Assembly: GCF_014650915.1 (NCBI RefSeq) | Contig: NZ_BMVW01000021.1 | Span: 49,161-113,160 of the forward strand | Source: Streptomyces poonensis | GTDB taxonomy: Bacteria; Actinomycetota; Actinomycetes; Streptomycetales; Streptomycetaceae | DNA length: 64,000 bases | Direction: 5' to 3' | Shown here: positions 49,569-58,045 of the stretch, piece after piece | Layout of the letters: the number at the start of each line of letters is the position of its first letter | Position numbering within the stretch: the stretch's first letter is position 1 | Program-made: the position numbers and the translations under genes | The notes under the pieces: generated by a model | What the model saw: only the letters and a program-made list of their open reading frames with translations | What the model was told of the DNA's origin: nothing | Databases searched by the model: none

Positions 49569-49924
49569 GCCGTCACTTCCCGCCTTCGCCGTCCTGATCA
49601 CCTTCCCCGAAGCTACCCGCACGCCGTCCGGAAGCCGCCGGAAGCCGCTCGACGGACGGTCGCGCCGCCGATCATCGGGCAGTCATCCGCCCCACGCCGG
49701 GTCTTCAGGGCGTCTTCATCCCGGAGACCTGGGGTCACGGCATTCTCCGGCAGGTGAACGACGGCGACGGAGGGCCGGCCGGATGCGTCGGCTGCCGCCG
49801 TGGACGACCACTGGCACCTCCGACTCCCGAGACCGCCAACTCCCGCGACCACCGACTCCCGAGAGCGCCAACTCCCGCGACCAATGACCACTGGCCACTG
49901 AGCACTCCGAGGAACGCACCGACC
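49569..49924. other. Intergenic region with tandem repeat, no gene
   Basis: The 356-bp gap separates the divergent GH4 and PHP-domain genes. Apart from two 32-bp repeats (49820-49883) and a short echo of the same CGACTCCCGAG and AACTCCCGCGACCA blocks, I see no gene, clear promoter or palindrome. Confidence 0.6.
49820..49883 (+). repeat. Two 32-bp tandem repeats
   Basis: Copies at 49820-49851 and 49852-49883 differ at a single base (GAGACC versus GAGAGC). They end about 40 bp before the start codon of the PHP-domain gene and lie in its leader. Confidence 0.85.
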
Positions 49925-51598
49925 ATGTCCGACCGGCAGTTGCCCGCCTGGGCCGACCCTTCCGTCTCCCCCTCGGCCCTCGACCCGCAGGGCCTCTCCC
50001 GTCGCGGGCTCCTGCGCCGCGTGGGCCTCTTCGGCGCCGCCTTCGCCGCCGGATCGCTCGCGGTGCCCTCGGTGGCCGCCGCCGGCTCCCGGCGCCCGGG
50101 CGGCGAGGACCCCCGCCTCGCCTACCTCGTCGGCGACCACCACGTCCACACCGTCTACAGCCACGACGCCAAGTACACGTTCTCCCAGCTCGCCCGGGCG
50201 GGAGCCGAGTACGGCCTGGACTGGATGGTGTTCACCGAGCACTCCAACGCCGGGCACGCCGCTCACGGAGCCCGGCTGGAGCGCGCGGAGATCCTCAGGG
50301 CCCGGGCCGAGAACCCGCGCCAGCTGATCTTCCAGGGGCTGGAGTGGTACATCCCGGGCGCCGAACACGGCACGGTCTTCGTGGCGCCGGGGCGCAACGA
50401 GGCGGAACTGCTCACGCGGTTCGAGCTCGCCTACGACGGCAAGCTGCTGGGCCACGACAAGGGCGGCGCCGCCGACACCGCCACCGCGCGCAACGAGGCG
50501 CACGCCGTGGCGGCCCTCAAGTGGCTGGCGCGGCAGCGTCGTTCGGGGTACATCGACGACGTGCTCGTCCTCGCCAACCATCCGCTGCGCCTCGGCATCG
50601 ACTCCCCGCACGAGATGCGCGCATGGCGCGACGCCGCTCCCGGCATCATGATCGGCATGGAGGGCGCGCCCGGTGCGCAGGGCGCCGCCCTCCCCGGCCT
50701 GCGCGGGGCGGCCTCGATCCGCGGCGAGTACGAGAACAAGCCGTCCGCGCAGTCCTGGCCCGGTTATCCGGCGGCCGCGTACCTCACGTACGGCGGCTTC
50801 GACTGGGCGACGGCGACCGTCGGCGGGCTGTGGGACTCCCTGCTCGCCGAGGGCAGGCTGTTCTCGGTCACCACCAACTCCGACGCCCACCGCATCGTCC
50901 ACGACACCTGGCGGAACGGCGACTGGGCGCCCGGCCAGAACTTCGACGACACCGGCAGGCTCCCCGACCCGGTGAACACCGACACGCCGCAGCCCGGCAG
51001 CGACTTCTGGCCCGGCCAGTTCAGCCGCACCCACGTCGGCGTCACCCGGCACGGCCACCGGGCGGTGATGGCGGGCCTGCGCGCGGGCCGCGTCTGGCTC
51101 GACCACGGGCATCTGCTCGACGGGCTCGAGGTGCGCCTGAAGCGGGACCGCGACCACGGACGGGGCGTGACGCTCGGCGGGCGGCTGCGCGTCCGCGAGG
51201 GCGACCGGCTCACGCTGTCCGTCACCGTGACGTCCGCCTCACGCCCGAACCCCCACGGCGTCCTGCCCGAGCTGGCCCACGTGGACGTCATCCGGGGCGC
51301 GGTGCGCGGTCCCGTCGCCGACCGGGACGCGTGGCGGGCGCCCGACACCAGGGTCGTCCACACCAGGGACGTGAGCGGCCGGAAGGGCACGTACACCCTG
51401 CGCGTCCCGCTCACCGCCGGGGACGGGTCCTTCTACGTCCGCCTGCGCGGCAGTGACGGCAAGCGGAACGGCGCGGGGCACCTGGGGGCCGCGATCGACC
51501 CGCACGGCCCGGTCCCGCACGAGCCGGGCGACGGCGACCCGTGGGAGGACACGTGGTTCTACTCCAACCCGGTGTTCGTGGACGTGGTGGGCGCATGA
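49925..51598 (+). CDS. Tat-exported PHP-domain phosphoesterase-like protein
   Basis: A 557-aa secreted protein. The twin-arginine signal is LSRRGLLRRVGLFGAAFAAG (about 24-43). The PHP metal-binding motifs are all visible: GDHHVHTVYSHD (about 70-81), FTEHSNAGHAAHG, GLEWYIPGAEHG, LANHPLRLG and TNSDAHRIVHD (about 320). The C-terminal 130 residues form a beta-rich domain (LTLSVTVTSASRPNPHG, GSFYVRLRGSDGKRNG). PHP domains hydrolyse phosphoesters with a trinuclear metal centre; an exported one probably acts on extracellular phosphate compounds. The start is the ATG at 49925; the ribosome-binding site is weak (GAGGAACG). Confidence 0.87.
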   Translation: MSDRQLPAWADPSVSPSALDPQGLSRRGLLRRVGLFGAAFAAGSLAVPSVAAAGSRRPGGEDPRLAYLVGDHHVHTVYSHDAKYTFSQLARAGAEYGLDWMVFTEHSNAGHAAHGARLERAEILRARAENPRQLIFQGLEWYIPGAEHGTVFVAPGRNEAELLTRFELAYDGKLLGHDKGGAADTATARNEAHAVAALKWLARQRRSGYIDDVLVLANHPLRLGIDSPHEMRAWRDAAPGIMIGMEGAPGAQGAALPGLRGAASIRGEYENKPSAQSWPGYPAAAYLTYGGFDWATATVGGLWDSLLAEGRLFSVTTNSDAHRIVHDTWRNGDWAPGQNFDDTGRLPDPVNTDTPQPGSDFWPGQFSRTHVGVTRHGHRAVMAGLRAGRVWLDHGHLLDGLEVRLKRDRDHGRGVTLGGRLRVREGDRLTLSVTVTSASRPNPHGVLPELAHVDVIRGAVRGPVADRDAWRAPDTRVVHTRDVSGRKGTYTLRVPLTAGDGSFYVRLRGSDGKRNGAGHLGAAIDPHGPVPHEPGDGDPWEDTWFYSNPVFVDVVGA

Positions 51599-51639
51599 GC
51601 ATGCGGTGAGGGTGCGGGACCCTGTCGTCGAAACGGCCC

Positions 51640-53151
51640 TCAAGCGTTTCCTTCGGGGGTCCCGTACCGCCTGCGCACCTGGGTCTTCAGGAGCTTGCCG
51701 GAGGCGGTCCGCGGGAGTTCGCCGGTGATCACGAGCGACTTGGGGATCTTGTACTTGGCGAGCCGTCCGACCAGCGAGGCGAGCACCTCGTCGGGGTCCA
51801 GCTCGGCGCCCTGGCGAGGCACCACGACCGCGCGCGGTACCTCGCCCCACGCGGCGTCGGGGACACCGATCACCGCGCACTCCGCGATGTCGGGGTGGGC
51901 GAGGAGCCGGTCCTCGATCTCGGCGGGGTAGACGTTCTCGCCACCGGAGATGATCATGTCCTTGATCCGGTCGACGATGTGGGCGTGGCCGTCCTCGTCG
52001 ACCCGGGCGGCGTCCCCGGTGCGGAACCAGCCGTCGGTGAAGGCCGCCGCCGTCTCGTCCGGCAGCCCCCAGTACCCCGACATCACGGCCGGCCCGCGCA
52101 CCAGCACCTCACCCGTCCCGCCGGGGCCGACCGGGGTGAGGTCCGGCCCGGCGACCGTCACGTCGGCGAAGAAGTGCGGGACGCCCGCCGAGCCCGCCTT
52201 GCTCACGGAAGTCTCGCCGTCGAGGAAGAGGACACCGAGCGCCTCCGTCGTCCCGTAGCCCTGGAGGAAGGTCAGACCGCGGGCCAGATACGTCTCGATC
52301 AGCGGCGTCGGGACCGGGGCGCCGCCGCAGCTGAGCATGCGCAGGCTGGACAGGTCCGCCGCCGCCCAGCGGGGGTGCCGGGCGATCCGCTCGAACATGG
52401 CGGGTACGCCGAACATGTAGGTGATCCGGTGGCGTGCGACGAGGTCGAGGGTCTCGCCGGGGTCGAACGCCTCGACGAGGACGCAGGTGCCGCCCTTGAG
52501 CAGCACCGGCAAGGTGAGCACGGTCAGTCCGGCGATGTGGAACAACGGGGCGGAGACCAGGGCCTGTTCGTCGGCGTGGAGGTCCTTGTCGATCAGGAAG
52601 TTGACCGCGTTCCAGGTGACGTTGGCGTGGCTGAGCATCGCGCCCTTGGGGCGGCCGGTCGTCCCCGAGGTGTAGAGGATGAGGCAGGTGTCGTCGGCGG
52701 CGACGGGCTCGTCGATCGGCTCGTGCGCGGCCCCGGCGACCGCCGCGTCGTACCCGGCCCCGACCTGGAGGTACGTACGGACATCCGGGTCGCCCGGCAG
52801 CCCGGCGACGAGCCCGGCGTGGGACGGGCCGTACACGAGGGTCCCGGCGCCGGAGTCGGCGAGCTGGTGGGCGATCTCGGGGCCGGCGAGACGGGTGTTG
52901 AGCGGGACGAAGATCGCGCCGAGCGTGCCCGCCGCGAACAGCGTCTCCAGGAAGGAGGGGTGGTTGGGTCCGAGGTAGGCGATGCGGTCACCGCGACGCA
53001 CTCCCCGCGCGCGCAGGGCATGCGCGAGGCGGGTGGTGCGCTCGTACAGCTCGGCGTAGCCGACCGTGCTGTCGCCGTGCACCAGGGCGGTGCGGTGCGG
53101 GGTCTTGCGGGCCCTGCGGGCGGGCCAGGAACCCAGTCCCTCGTTGCGCAT
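51640..53151 (-). CDS. Long-chain acyl-CoA synthetase / AMP-dependent ligase
   Basis: A 503-aa ANL-superfamily enzyme that activates a carboxylic acid as acyl-AMP and transfers it to CoA. Motifs: the phosphate loop ILYTSGTTGRPKGAMLSH (about 158-175), GYGTTEALGVLF (about 300), DGWFRTGDAARVDEDGH (about 388), DRIKDMIISGGENVYPAEIE and the C-terminal catalytic lysine in PRTASGKLLK. The acid specificity cannot be read; fatty acids or aromatic acids are possible. The start is the ATG at 53151; the extended frame to 53244 is weaker. It converges on the PHP-domain gene. Confidence 0.92.
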   Translation of the reverse strand: MRNEGLGSWPARRARKTPHRTALVHGDSTVGYAELYERTTRLAHALRARGVRRGDRIAYLGPNHPSFLETLFAAGTLGAIFVPLNTRLAGPEIAHQLADSGAGTLVYGPSHAGLVAGLPGDPDVRTYLQVGAGYDAAVAGAAHEPIDEPVAADDTCLILYTSGTTGRPKGAMLSHANVTWNAVNFLIDKDLHADEQALVSAPLFHIAGLTVLTLPVLLKGGTCVLVEAFDPGETLDLVARHRITYMFGVPAMFERIARHPRWAAADLSSLRMLSCGGAPVPTPLIETYLARGLTFLQGYGTTEALGVLFLDGETSVSKAGSAGVPHFFADVTVAGPDLTPVGPGGTGEVLVRGPAVMSGYWGLPDETAAAFTDGWFRTGDAARVDEDGHAHIVDRIKDMIISGGENVYPAEIEDRLLAHPDIAECAVIGVPDAAWGEVPRAVVVPRQGAELDPDEVLASLVGRLAKYKIPKSLVITGELPRTASGKLLKTQVRRRYGTPEGNA

Positions 53152-53274
53152 GTACGGCCCCCTGAGGTGGCGTCCACGGACGGGACCAGGGTGACAGCTC
53201 GTCACCGCCGATGCCACGTACGCGTAGAGGTGAGGTGAGCGCACCTCCTGGGGCGCTGGTCCCCGGCCGCCCTC

Positions 53275-55083
53275 CTACTGGACCCGAACGGGCACCTGGG
53301 CCGTGTACGTCACCGCCGCCTCCCCGTGCGTGGCGGTGCCCCGGCCGGTCAGCCGGCCCTCCTTCGCCCCCGGCGCGGGCGTGACCCTCCAGCGTGCGGC
53401 GAGCGTGCCACCCGCGGGGAGGCGGTGCGCGGTCACCGGGTCGAGCGACCGCACCCGCCCGTGGGCGGGCGCCTTCAGGGTGATCCGGGCGTCGGTCCAG
53501 GGGCGGGAGGAGCCGTTGGCGAGGGCGGCGGTCACGAGGAAGCCCTCACTCTCCTCGGTCACTTCGAGGGTGACGCCGAACGGCTCGCGCTCGTACGTCT
53601 CGGCCCAGGAGTCGCGCATCAGGCGCACCAGGGCGTCGGCCTGCGCGGGCCGCGCGGCGGCGAGGTCGTCCCGCTCGCCGGGGTCCCTGGCGAGGTCGTA
53701 CAGCTCCACCTCCCACTTCTCGTCGGGCACCCGCCGGTCCCGGCCCGGCGCGAAGCGGACCGCCTTCCAGTCGCCCCGCCGCACCGCCTCGGCCAGGCGC
53801 CGCCCCCGGCCGCCGTCGACGGCGTCTGCGCGCGGGGTGACCCCGCTGTGGTTGCGGTAGAAGTACAGGTGGTCGTGGCGGGGGGTGTGGGCGGCGCCGG
53901 TGCCGCCGCGCAGCAGGGGGACGATCGAGAGCCCGTCGATGTCCGACGGTGCGGGGGCGCCCGCCAGGTCGGCGAGCGTCGGCAGCAGGTCGGTCAGCGG
54001 GGTCGGCCGGTCGGTGGTGCCGGCCGGGACCCGCCGCGGCGACCAGGCGACGAGCGGCACCCGGATGCCGCCCTCGTACAGGTTGCGCTTGTGGCCGCGC
54101 AACGGGCCGGCTCCGTCGAAGAGGCCGGGGTCGGTGCCGCCCTCCTCGTGCGGGCCGTTGTCGCTGGTGACGAGGACGAGGGTGTGTTCGGCGAGGCCCA
54201 GGTCGGTGAGCCGGTCGACGATGCCGCCGACGAGCGTGTCGAAGAGGCCGACCTGGGCCGCGTGGGCCTTGTCCGCGTCGCTCCAGTCCCGGTCCGCGTA
54301 CGCGCCGGCGTCCGGGGTGCGGCTGGGGGCGTGCGGCACGGTGGGCGCGAGGTACAGCAGGAACGGCTCGTCCTTGTGCGCGTCGACGAAGGCGAGCGCG
54401 CGCTGTTCGATGAGGTCGGGCGCGTAGACCTCGCGGGCGCCCGCGCGGTTCTCGGGGATCTCCTGCCGGGTGCCGTTCTCCCAGAGGTACTCCGGGTGGT
54501 AGTCGTGGGCGTGGCGGTGCTGGATGTAGCCGTAGAACGTCTCGAACCCGCGGGCGTTGGGGTGGCTCGGCTGGTCCGGTTCGTCGGGTCCGAAGCCCCA
54601 CTTGCCGATGAGGCCGGTGCGGTAGCCGCGGGCCCGTAGTACTTCCGCGAAGGTGAGGTCCCGGTCGGTGAGGCGGCCCTGGCCCCCGGGGCCCCACGGG
54701 TTCTCGCGCACGGCCGCGTGGCCGCTGTGCAGTCCGGTGAGCAGGGAGCAGCGCGAGGGGGCGCAGACCGGGGCGGTGGAGTACGCGTCGGTGAACCGCA
54801 GGCCTTCGTCGGCCAGCCGGTCGATGCGGGGCGTGCTGATCAGCTGCTGGCCGTAGGAGCCCAGTTCGCCGTGGCCGAGGTCGTCCGCGAGGACCACCAC
54901 GAAGTTGAGCGGCTGCCCGGCCGGCCGGGCGGCGGGGACGACCGGGGCGGAGGGCCGGCCGGCCGGTGTCGCCGGGGCCGGTCCCGCGGCCTTCTCACCC
55001 GCGGAGCCCGCGGAACACCCGGCCGCCGTCCCGGTCATGCCGAGGGCGCCGGACCCGGCGAGAAAACGACGGCGGCTGGACAT
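53275..55083 (-). CDS. Exported sulfatase (formylglycine type)
   Basis: A 602-aa type-I sulfatase. The N-terminus (SSRRRFLAGSGALGMTGTAAGC) combines a twin-arginine pattern with a lipobox-like cysteine, so it may be an exported lipoprotein. The catalytic cysteine to be converted to formylglycine is in PVCAPSRCSLLTG (about 106-118; CxPSR). Metal ligands come from VVLADDLGHGELGSYG and TSDNGPHEEGG. LYDLARDPGERDDLAA is the usual C-terminal marker, and a beta domain (about 500-602) follows. The start is the ATG at 55083. The modifying enzyme is not in the window. Upstream is a 422-bp gap shared with the divergent GH16 gene. Confidence 0.92.
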   Translation of the reverse strand: MSSRRRFLAGSGALGMTGTAAGCSAGSAGEKAAGPAPATPAGRPSAPVVPAARPAGQPLNFVVVLADDLGHGELGSYGQQLISTPRIDRLADEGLRFTDAYSTAPVCAPSRCSLLTGLHSGHAAVRENPWGPGGQGRLTDRDLTFAEVLRARGYRTGLIGKWGFGPDEPDQPSHPNARGFETFYGYIQHRHAHDYHPEYLWENGTRQEIPENRAGAREVYAPDLIEQRALAFVDAHKDEPFLLYLAPTVPHAPSRTPDAGAYADRDWSDADKAHAAQVGLFDTLVGGIVDRLTDLGLAEHTLVLVTSDNGPHEEGGTDPGLFDGAGPLRGHKRNLYEGGIRVPLVAWSPRRVPAGTTDRPTPLTDLLPTLADLAGAPAPSDIDGLSIVPLLRGGTGAAHTPRHDHLYFYRNHSGVTPRADAVDGGRGRRLAEAVRRGDWKAVRFAPGRDRRVPDEKWEVELYDLARDPGERDDLAAARPAQADALVRLMRDSWAETYEREPFGVTLEVTEESEGFLVTAALANGSSRPWTDARITLKAPAHGRVRSLDPVTAHRLPAGGTLAARWRVTPAPGAKEGRLTGRGTATHGEAAVTYTAQVPVRVQ

Positions 55084-55505
55084 ACGGGCTCCTGTGGCGG
55101 ACGGCGGTGGGTCGTGCACCGACGGCGGGCGGCACACGGCGGACGGGACCACGCTCCCGACATGAACACCTTGTTGCAGGTCGCGGGAGCGCACGGAGCA
55201 TCCGGGAGCGTCATGGGACATCGGGAGACTCGGGAGGATCCCGGGCGGCTGAGGGCGGCACCCGACGGTTGAGAGGGGAACCCCCGGCTCTGGTTCCATC
55301 GGACGAAGTGATCTTGTCATCCGGTCGGGGCGGCGGTCGGACGCCCCCTGCGCCACGCCTTCGACGTCTGAACTCGCCCCTCCCGCAGAGACTTTCACTG
55401 CTTCACCTCTTGACGGCCGGTGTGTCCGAGAGCACATTGAGCCCGCAGTGCTCTCTGAGAGCGCTCTCAGACGTGTTCCCCCACCCCCGACACGAAGAGG
55501 TACTC
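55084..55505. other. Intergenic region between sulfatase and GH16 genes
   Basis: The 422-bp divergent region holds an 18-bp LacI/CebR-like palindrome at 55454-55471. No gene is visible; the plus-strand frame open here before the glucanase start is arginine-rich and rejected. The ribosome-binding site for the glucanase (GAAGAGG) is at 55494-55500. Confidence 0.6.
55454..55471. promoter_or_regulatory. LacI/CebR-type operator upstream of the GH16 glucanase
   Basis: TCTGAGAGCGCTCTCAGA is a perfect 18-bp palindrome 34 bp upstream of the GH16 start. Its core TGAGAGCGCTCTCA differs from the known cellobiose-repressor CebR operator (TGGGAGCGCTCCCA) at only the symmetric third positions. Repression by a LacI-family sugar sensor is therefore likely. 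Confidence 0.8.
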
Positions 55506-56885
55506 ATGAGACGAACCCTCGGACCGTCCCCGCGCCGGCCCCTGCGCCGCGCACTGCTCGCCGTCGTCAGCGCGCTGAGCCTCGCGGCGGCCGGGGCGTC
55601 GGTCGCCGAGGCGTCGGCGCCCGCTCCGCCGTCCGGCTGGACGCAGGTCTTCGTCGACGACTTCAACGGCGCCGCCGGAACCGGCGTCAACACCGCCAAC
55701 TGGCAGTACGCGACCGGCACCGGCTACCCCGGCGGGCCCACGGGCTGGGGCACCGGCGAGATCGAGACGATGACCAGCAGCACCAGCAACGTCGCGCTCG
55801 ACGGCAACGGCAACCTCCGCATCACCCCGCGGCGCGACGCCGCCGGCAACTGGACCTCCGGCCGTATCGAGACCGTCCGCTCGGACTTCCAGCCGCCGGC
55901 GGGCGGCAAGCTGCGCATCGAGTCCCGCATCCAGCTGCCGAACGTGACGGGCGCGGCCGCCCGCGGCTACTGGCCGGCGTTCTGGGCGCTGGGCGCGCCC
56001 TACCGGGGCAACTACTGGAACTGGCCGAGCGTGGGCGAGCTCGACATCATGGAGAACGCCAACGGCCTCAACACCGTCCACGCCACGATGCACTGCGGCA
56101 CCAGCCCGGGCGGCCCCTGCAACGAGACGTCCGGCATCGGCAGCTCCACCACCTGCCAGGGCACCACGTGCCAGGGCGGCTTCCACACGTACCGGCTGGA
56201 GTGGGACCGCTCGACGAGCGTGGAGGAGATCCGCTTCTACCTCGACGGCAACAACTTCCACACGGTGCGGGCGAACCAGGTCGACGCGACGACCTGGCGC
56301 AACGCCACCGACCACGGGTTCTTCGTCATCCTGAACGTGGCGATGGGCGGCGGTTTCGTGGACGCCTTCGGCGGCGGACCGGACGCGGCCACGGTGCCCG
56401 GCCACTCGATGGTCGTCGACTACGTCCAGGTGCTGTCGGCCGGTGGGAGCGGTACCACGCCCCCGACGGGCAACCGTGACGCGTACGGCACCATCCAGGC
56501 CGAGTCGTACGACGGCCAGAGCGGGACGACGACCGAGGCCACCACCGACAGTGGCGGCGGGCAGAACATCGGCGCCCTCGCGAACGGCGACTGGGCGCTC
56601 TACAAGGGCGTGAACTTCGGTTCCACCGCGGCGCGCCAGTTCAGCGCACGGGTCGCGAGCGGCGCCGGCGCAGGGGTGAGCGGACTGGTCGAGGTGCGCC
56701 TCGACAGCCGGACGAGCGCGCCGGTCGGCAGCTTCGCCGTGGGGAACACGGGCGGCTGGCAGTCCTGGCGGACGATCCCCGCGAACATCAGCGGCGTCAC
56801 GGGCACCCATGACGTCTACCTCACCTTCACGAGCGGCCAGCCGCAGGACTTCGTGAACGTGAACTGGTTCGGCTTCGGACACTGA
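55506..56885 (+). CDS. Secreted GH16 beta-glucanase with C-terminal CBM6-like domain
   Basis: A 459-aa secreted endo-beta-1,3(4)-glucanase-type enzyme. It has a Sec signal (about 10-37, ending AEASA), the GH16 jelly-roll domain (about 45-315) with the catalytic motif GELDIMEN (ExDxxE; about 178-185), RGYWPAFWALG and FFVILNVAMGGGF, and after a GSGTTPPTG linker a carbohydrate-binding domain of CBM6 type (about 325-459; IQAESYDGQSGTTTEATTDSGGGQNIG, LANGDWALYKGVNFG). The start is the ATG at 55506. The palindromic operator upstream suggests induction by glucan-derived oligosaccharides. A long bidirectional hairpin follows. Confidence 0.94.
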   Translation: MRRTLGPSPRRPLRRALLAVVSALSLAAAGASVAEASAPAPPSGWTQVFVDDFNGAAGTGVNTANWQYATGTGYPGGPTGWGTGEIETMTSSTSNVALDGNGNLRITPRRDAAGNWTSGRIETVRSDFQPPAGGKLRIESRIQLPNVTGAAARGYWPAFWALGAPYRGNYWNWPSVGELDIMENANGLNTVHATMHCGTSPGGPCNETSGIGSSTTCQGTTCQGGFHTYRLEWDRSTSVEEIRFYLDGNNFHTVRANQVDATTWRNATDHGFFVILNVAMGGGFVDAFGGGPDAATVPGHSMVVDYVQVLSAGGSGTTPPTGNRDAYGTIQAESYDGQSGTTTEATTDSGGGQNIGALANGDWALYKGVNFGSTAARQFSARVASGAGAGVSGLVEVRLDSRTSAPVGSFAVGNTGGWQSWRTIPANISGVTGTHDVYLTFTSGQPQDFVNVNWFGFGH

Positions 56886-56912
56886 GGACACCGAGCCGCC
56901 CCCGACAGGGCG

Positions 56913-56946
56913 AAAGCGGGCTCCCACGCGCGTGGGGGCCCGCTTT
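56913..56946. terminator. Bidirectional terminator between GH16 and AraC genes
   Basis: A hairpin of about 16 paired bases with one G-U (AAAGCGGGCTCCCAC...GTGGGGGCCCGCTTT), with A's on one side and T's on the other, serving both convergent genes. Confidence 0.85.
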
Positions 56947-56964
56947 TCCCGTACCGCGCACCCT

Positions 56965-57888
56965 TCAGCGCAGCTCCGCCCGGAACGCCACGGGCGTGAC
57001 CCCGGTGTGCAGGTGGAAGAACTTGGAGAAGTTGGCCGGGTCGGGGAAGCCGACCGCCACGCCGACCCGGCCGATCGGCAGGTCCGTGTGCGCCAGCAGC
57101 CGCTTGGCCTCCAGGATCACCCGTTTGTCGATGAAGCCCTTCGGGGTCTCGCCCGTCGCGGCGCGGACGGCGCGGACCAGGGTGCGGCGGGAGTAGCCCA
57201 GCGCGTCGGCGTAGGCGCTGACGCTGTGGTTGGTGGGGAAGCCGCGCTCGACGGCGTCCCGGAAACGGGTGAACGTCGTGTCCGCCTGCCGCCGCCCGGC
57301 CTCCGCCGAGCTGGCCGCGAGGTGCGCGAGACGGAGCAGGAAGGCGCTCAGGGAGTGCCGCAGCACCGCGGCGTGCAGGCTGAGCGGGAGCGTCTCGGTG
57401 TCGGTGTACTCGCGCTCCAACTGCTCCAGGGAGCCGGTCAGGCCCGCCAGCTGCGCGGGGCCGGGGCGCAGCAGCGGGGGCAGATCGTACCGGTAGAGGC
57501 CGGTCGCCTCCACCGTGGCGCGGGGCAGGAAGCCGGGCTGCATGGTCAGTACCGTCCCGCGGTACCCGGACCTGCGCGAGAAGCGGTGCACCTGCCCGGG
57601 ACGGACCCACAGCAGGTCGCCGGCCGAGGCCTGGTACTCGGCGAAGTCGATCATGTGAGTCACGGGGCCGCCGGTGAACAACATCACCACATGGAAGTCG
57701 ATGCGGTGCACCCGGTCCAGGGGTGCGCCGGTGTGCCAGGGGTACTCCGGTGCCATCGGACTGATCTGCATCCCGACGCCGGCGCGGCTGCTGCCCACCG
57801 GGAAGGCGAACGTCTTGATGCCTTCTCGATCCGGGTGGCCGCCGCTGTCGTCCTCCACGCAGCCACTCCGGGTGGTTCTGTCCGTCAT
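56965..57888 (-). CDS. AraC-family regulator with N-terminal cupin domain
   Basis: A 307-aa AraC/XylS regulator. The N-terminal part (about 40-120) is an AraC-type cupin sensor (YPWHTGAPLDRVHRIDFHVVMLFTGGP, GDLLWVRPGQVHRFS). The C-terminal double helix-turn-helix spans about 200-300 (HSVSAYADALGYSRRTLVRAVRAATGETPKGFI, LIGRVGVAVGFPDPANFSKFFHLHTGVTPVAFR-type ending). The start is the ATG at 57888. It is divergent from the pentose-phosphate operon, with two palindromes in the 157-bp gap. It could control either side, but typical AraC half-sites are not evident. Confidence 0.92.
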   Translation of the reverse strand: MTDRTTRSGCVEDDSGGHPDREGIKTFAFPVGSSRAGVGMQISPMAPEYPWHTGAPLDRVHRIDFHVVMLFTGGPVTHMIDFAEYQASAGDLLWVRPGQVHRFSRRSGYRGTVLTMQPGFLPRATVEATGLYRYDLPPLLRPGPAQLAGLTGSLEQLEREYTDTETLPLSLHAAVLRHSLSAFLLRLAHLAASSAEAGRRQADTTFTRFRDAVERGFPTNHSVSAYADALGYSRRTLVRAVRAATGETPKGFIDKRVILEAKRLLAHTDLPIGRVGVAVGFPDPANFSKFFHLHTGVTPVAFRAELR

Positions 57889-57917
57889 GTCCCTCTCGCG
57901 TCGGCTCGGTCCGCCCC

Positions 57918-57929
57918 GGGAGCGCTCCC
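57918..57929. promoter_or_regulatory. CebR-like palindrome between araC-type gene and tkt
   Basis: GGGAGCGCTCCC is a perfect 12-bp palindrome equal to the core of the known CebR operator. It lies 30 bp upstream of the AraC-type start. It shares its GAGCGCTC centre with the glucanase operator. Confidence 0.5.
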
Positions 57930-57977
57930 CGGTGTCCCACTTTCACCGAAGGCTGACACAGGGAGACCTTCCGCGCC

Positions 57978-57992
57978 AAAAGTCAGACTTTT
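57978..57992. promoter_or_regulatory. AT-rich 15-bp palindrome upstream of the pentose-phosphate operon
   Basis: AAAAGTCAGACTTTT is a perfect palindrome around a central A, 53 bp upstream of tkt and overlapping the likely promoter. Its AT content stands out from the surrounding sequence. It is a good operator candidate for an unidentified regulator. Confidence 0.6.
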
Positions 57993-58045
57993 AGTTTTGA
58001 ACACGTCAGAGCTGTTCCCCTGCTCCTACCGAGGACTTCTTGAAG

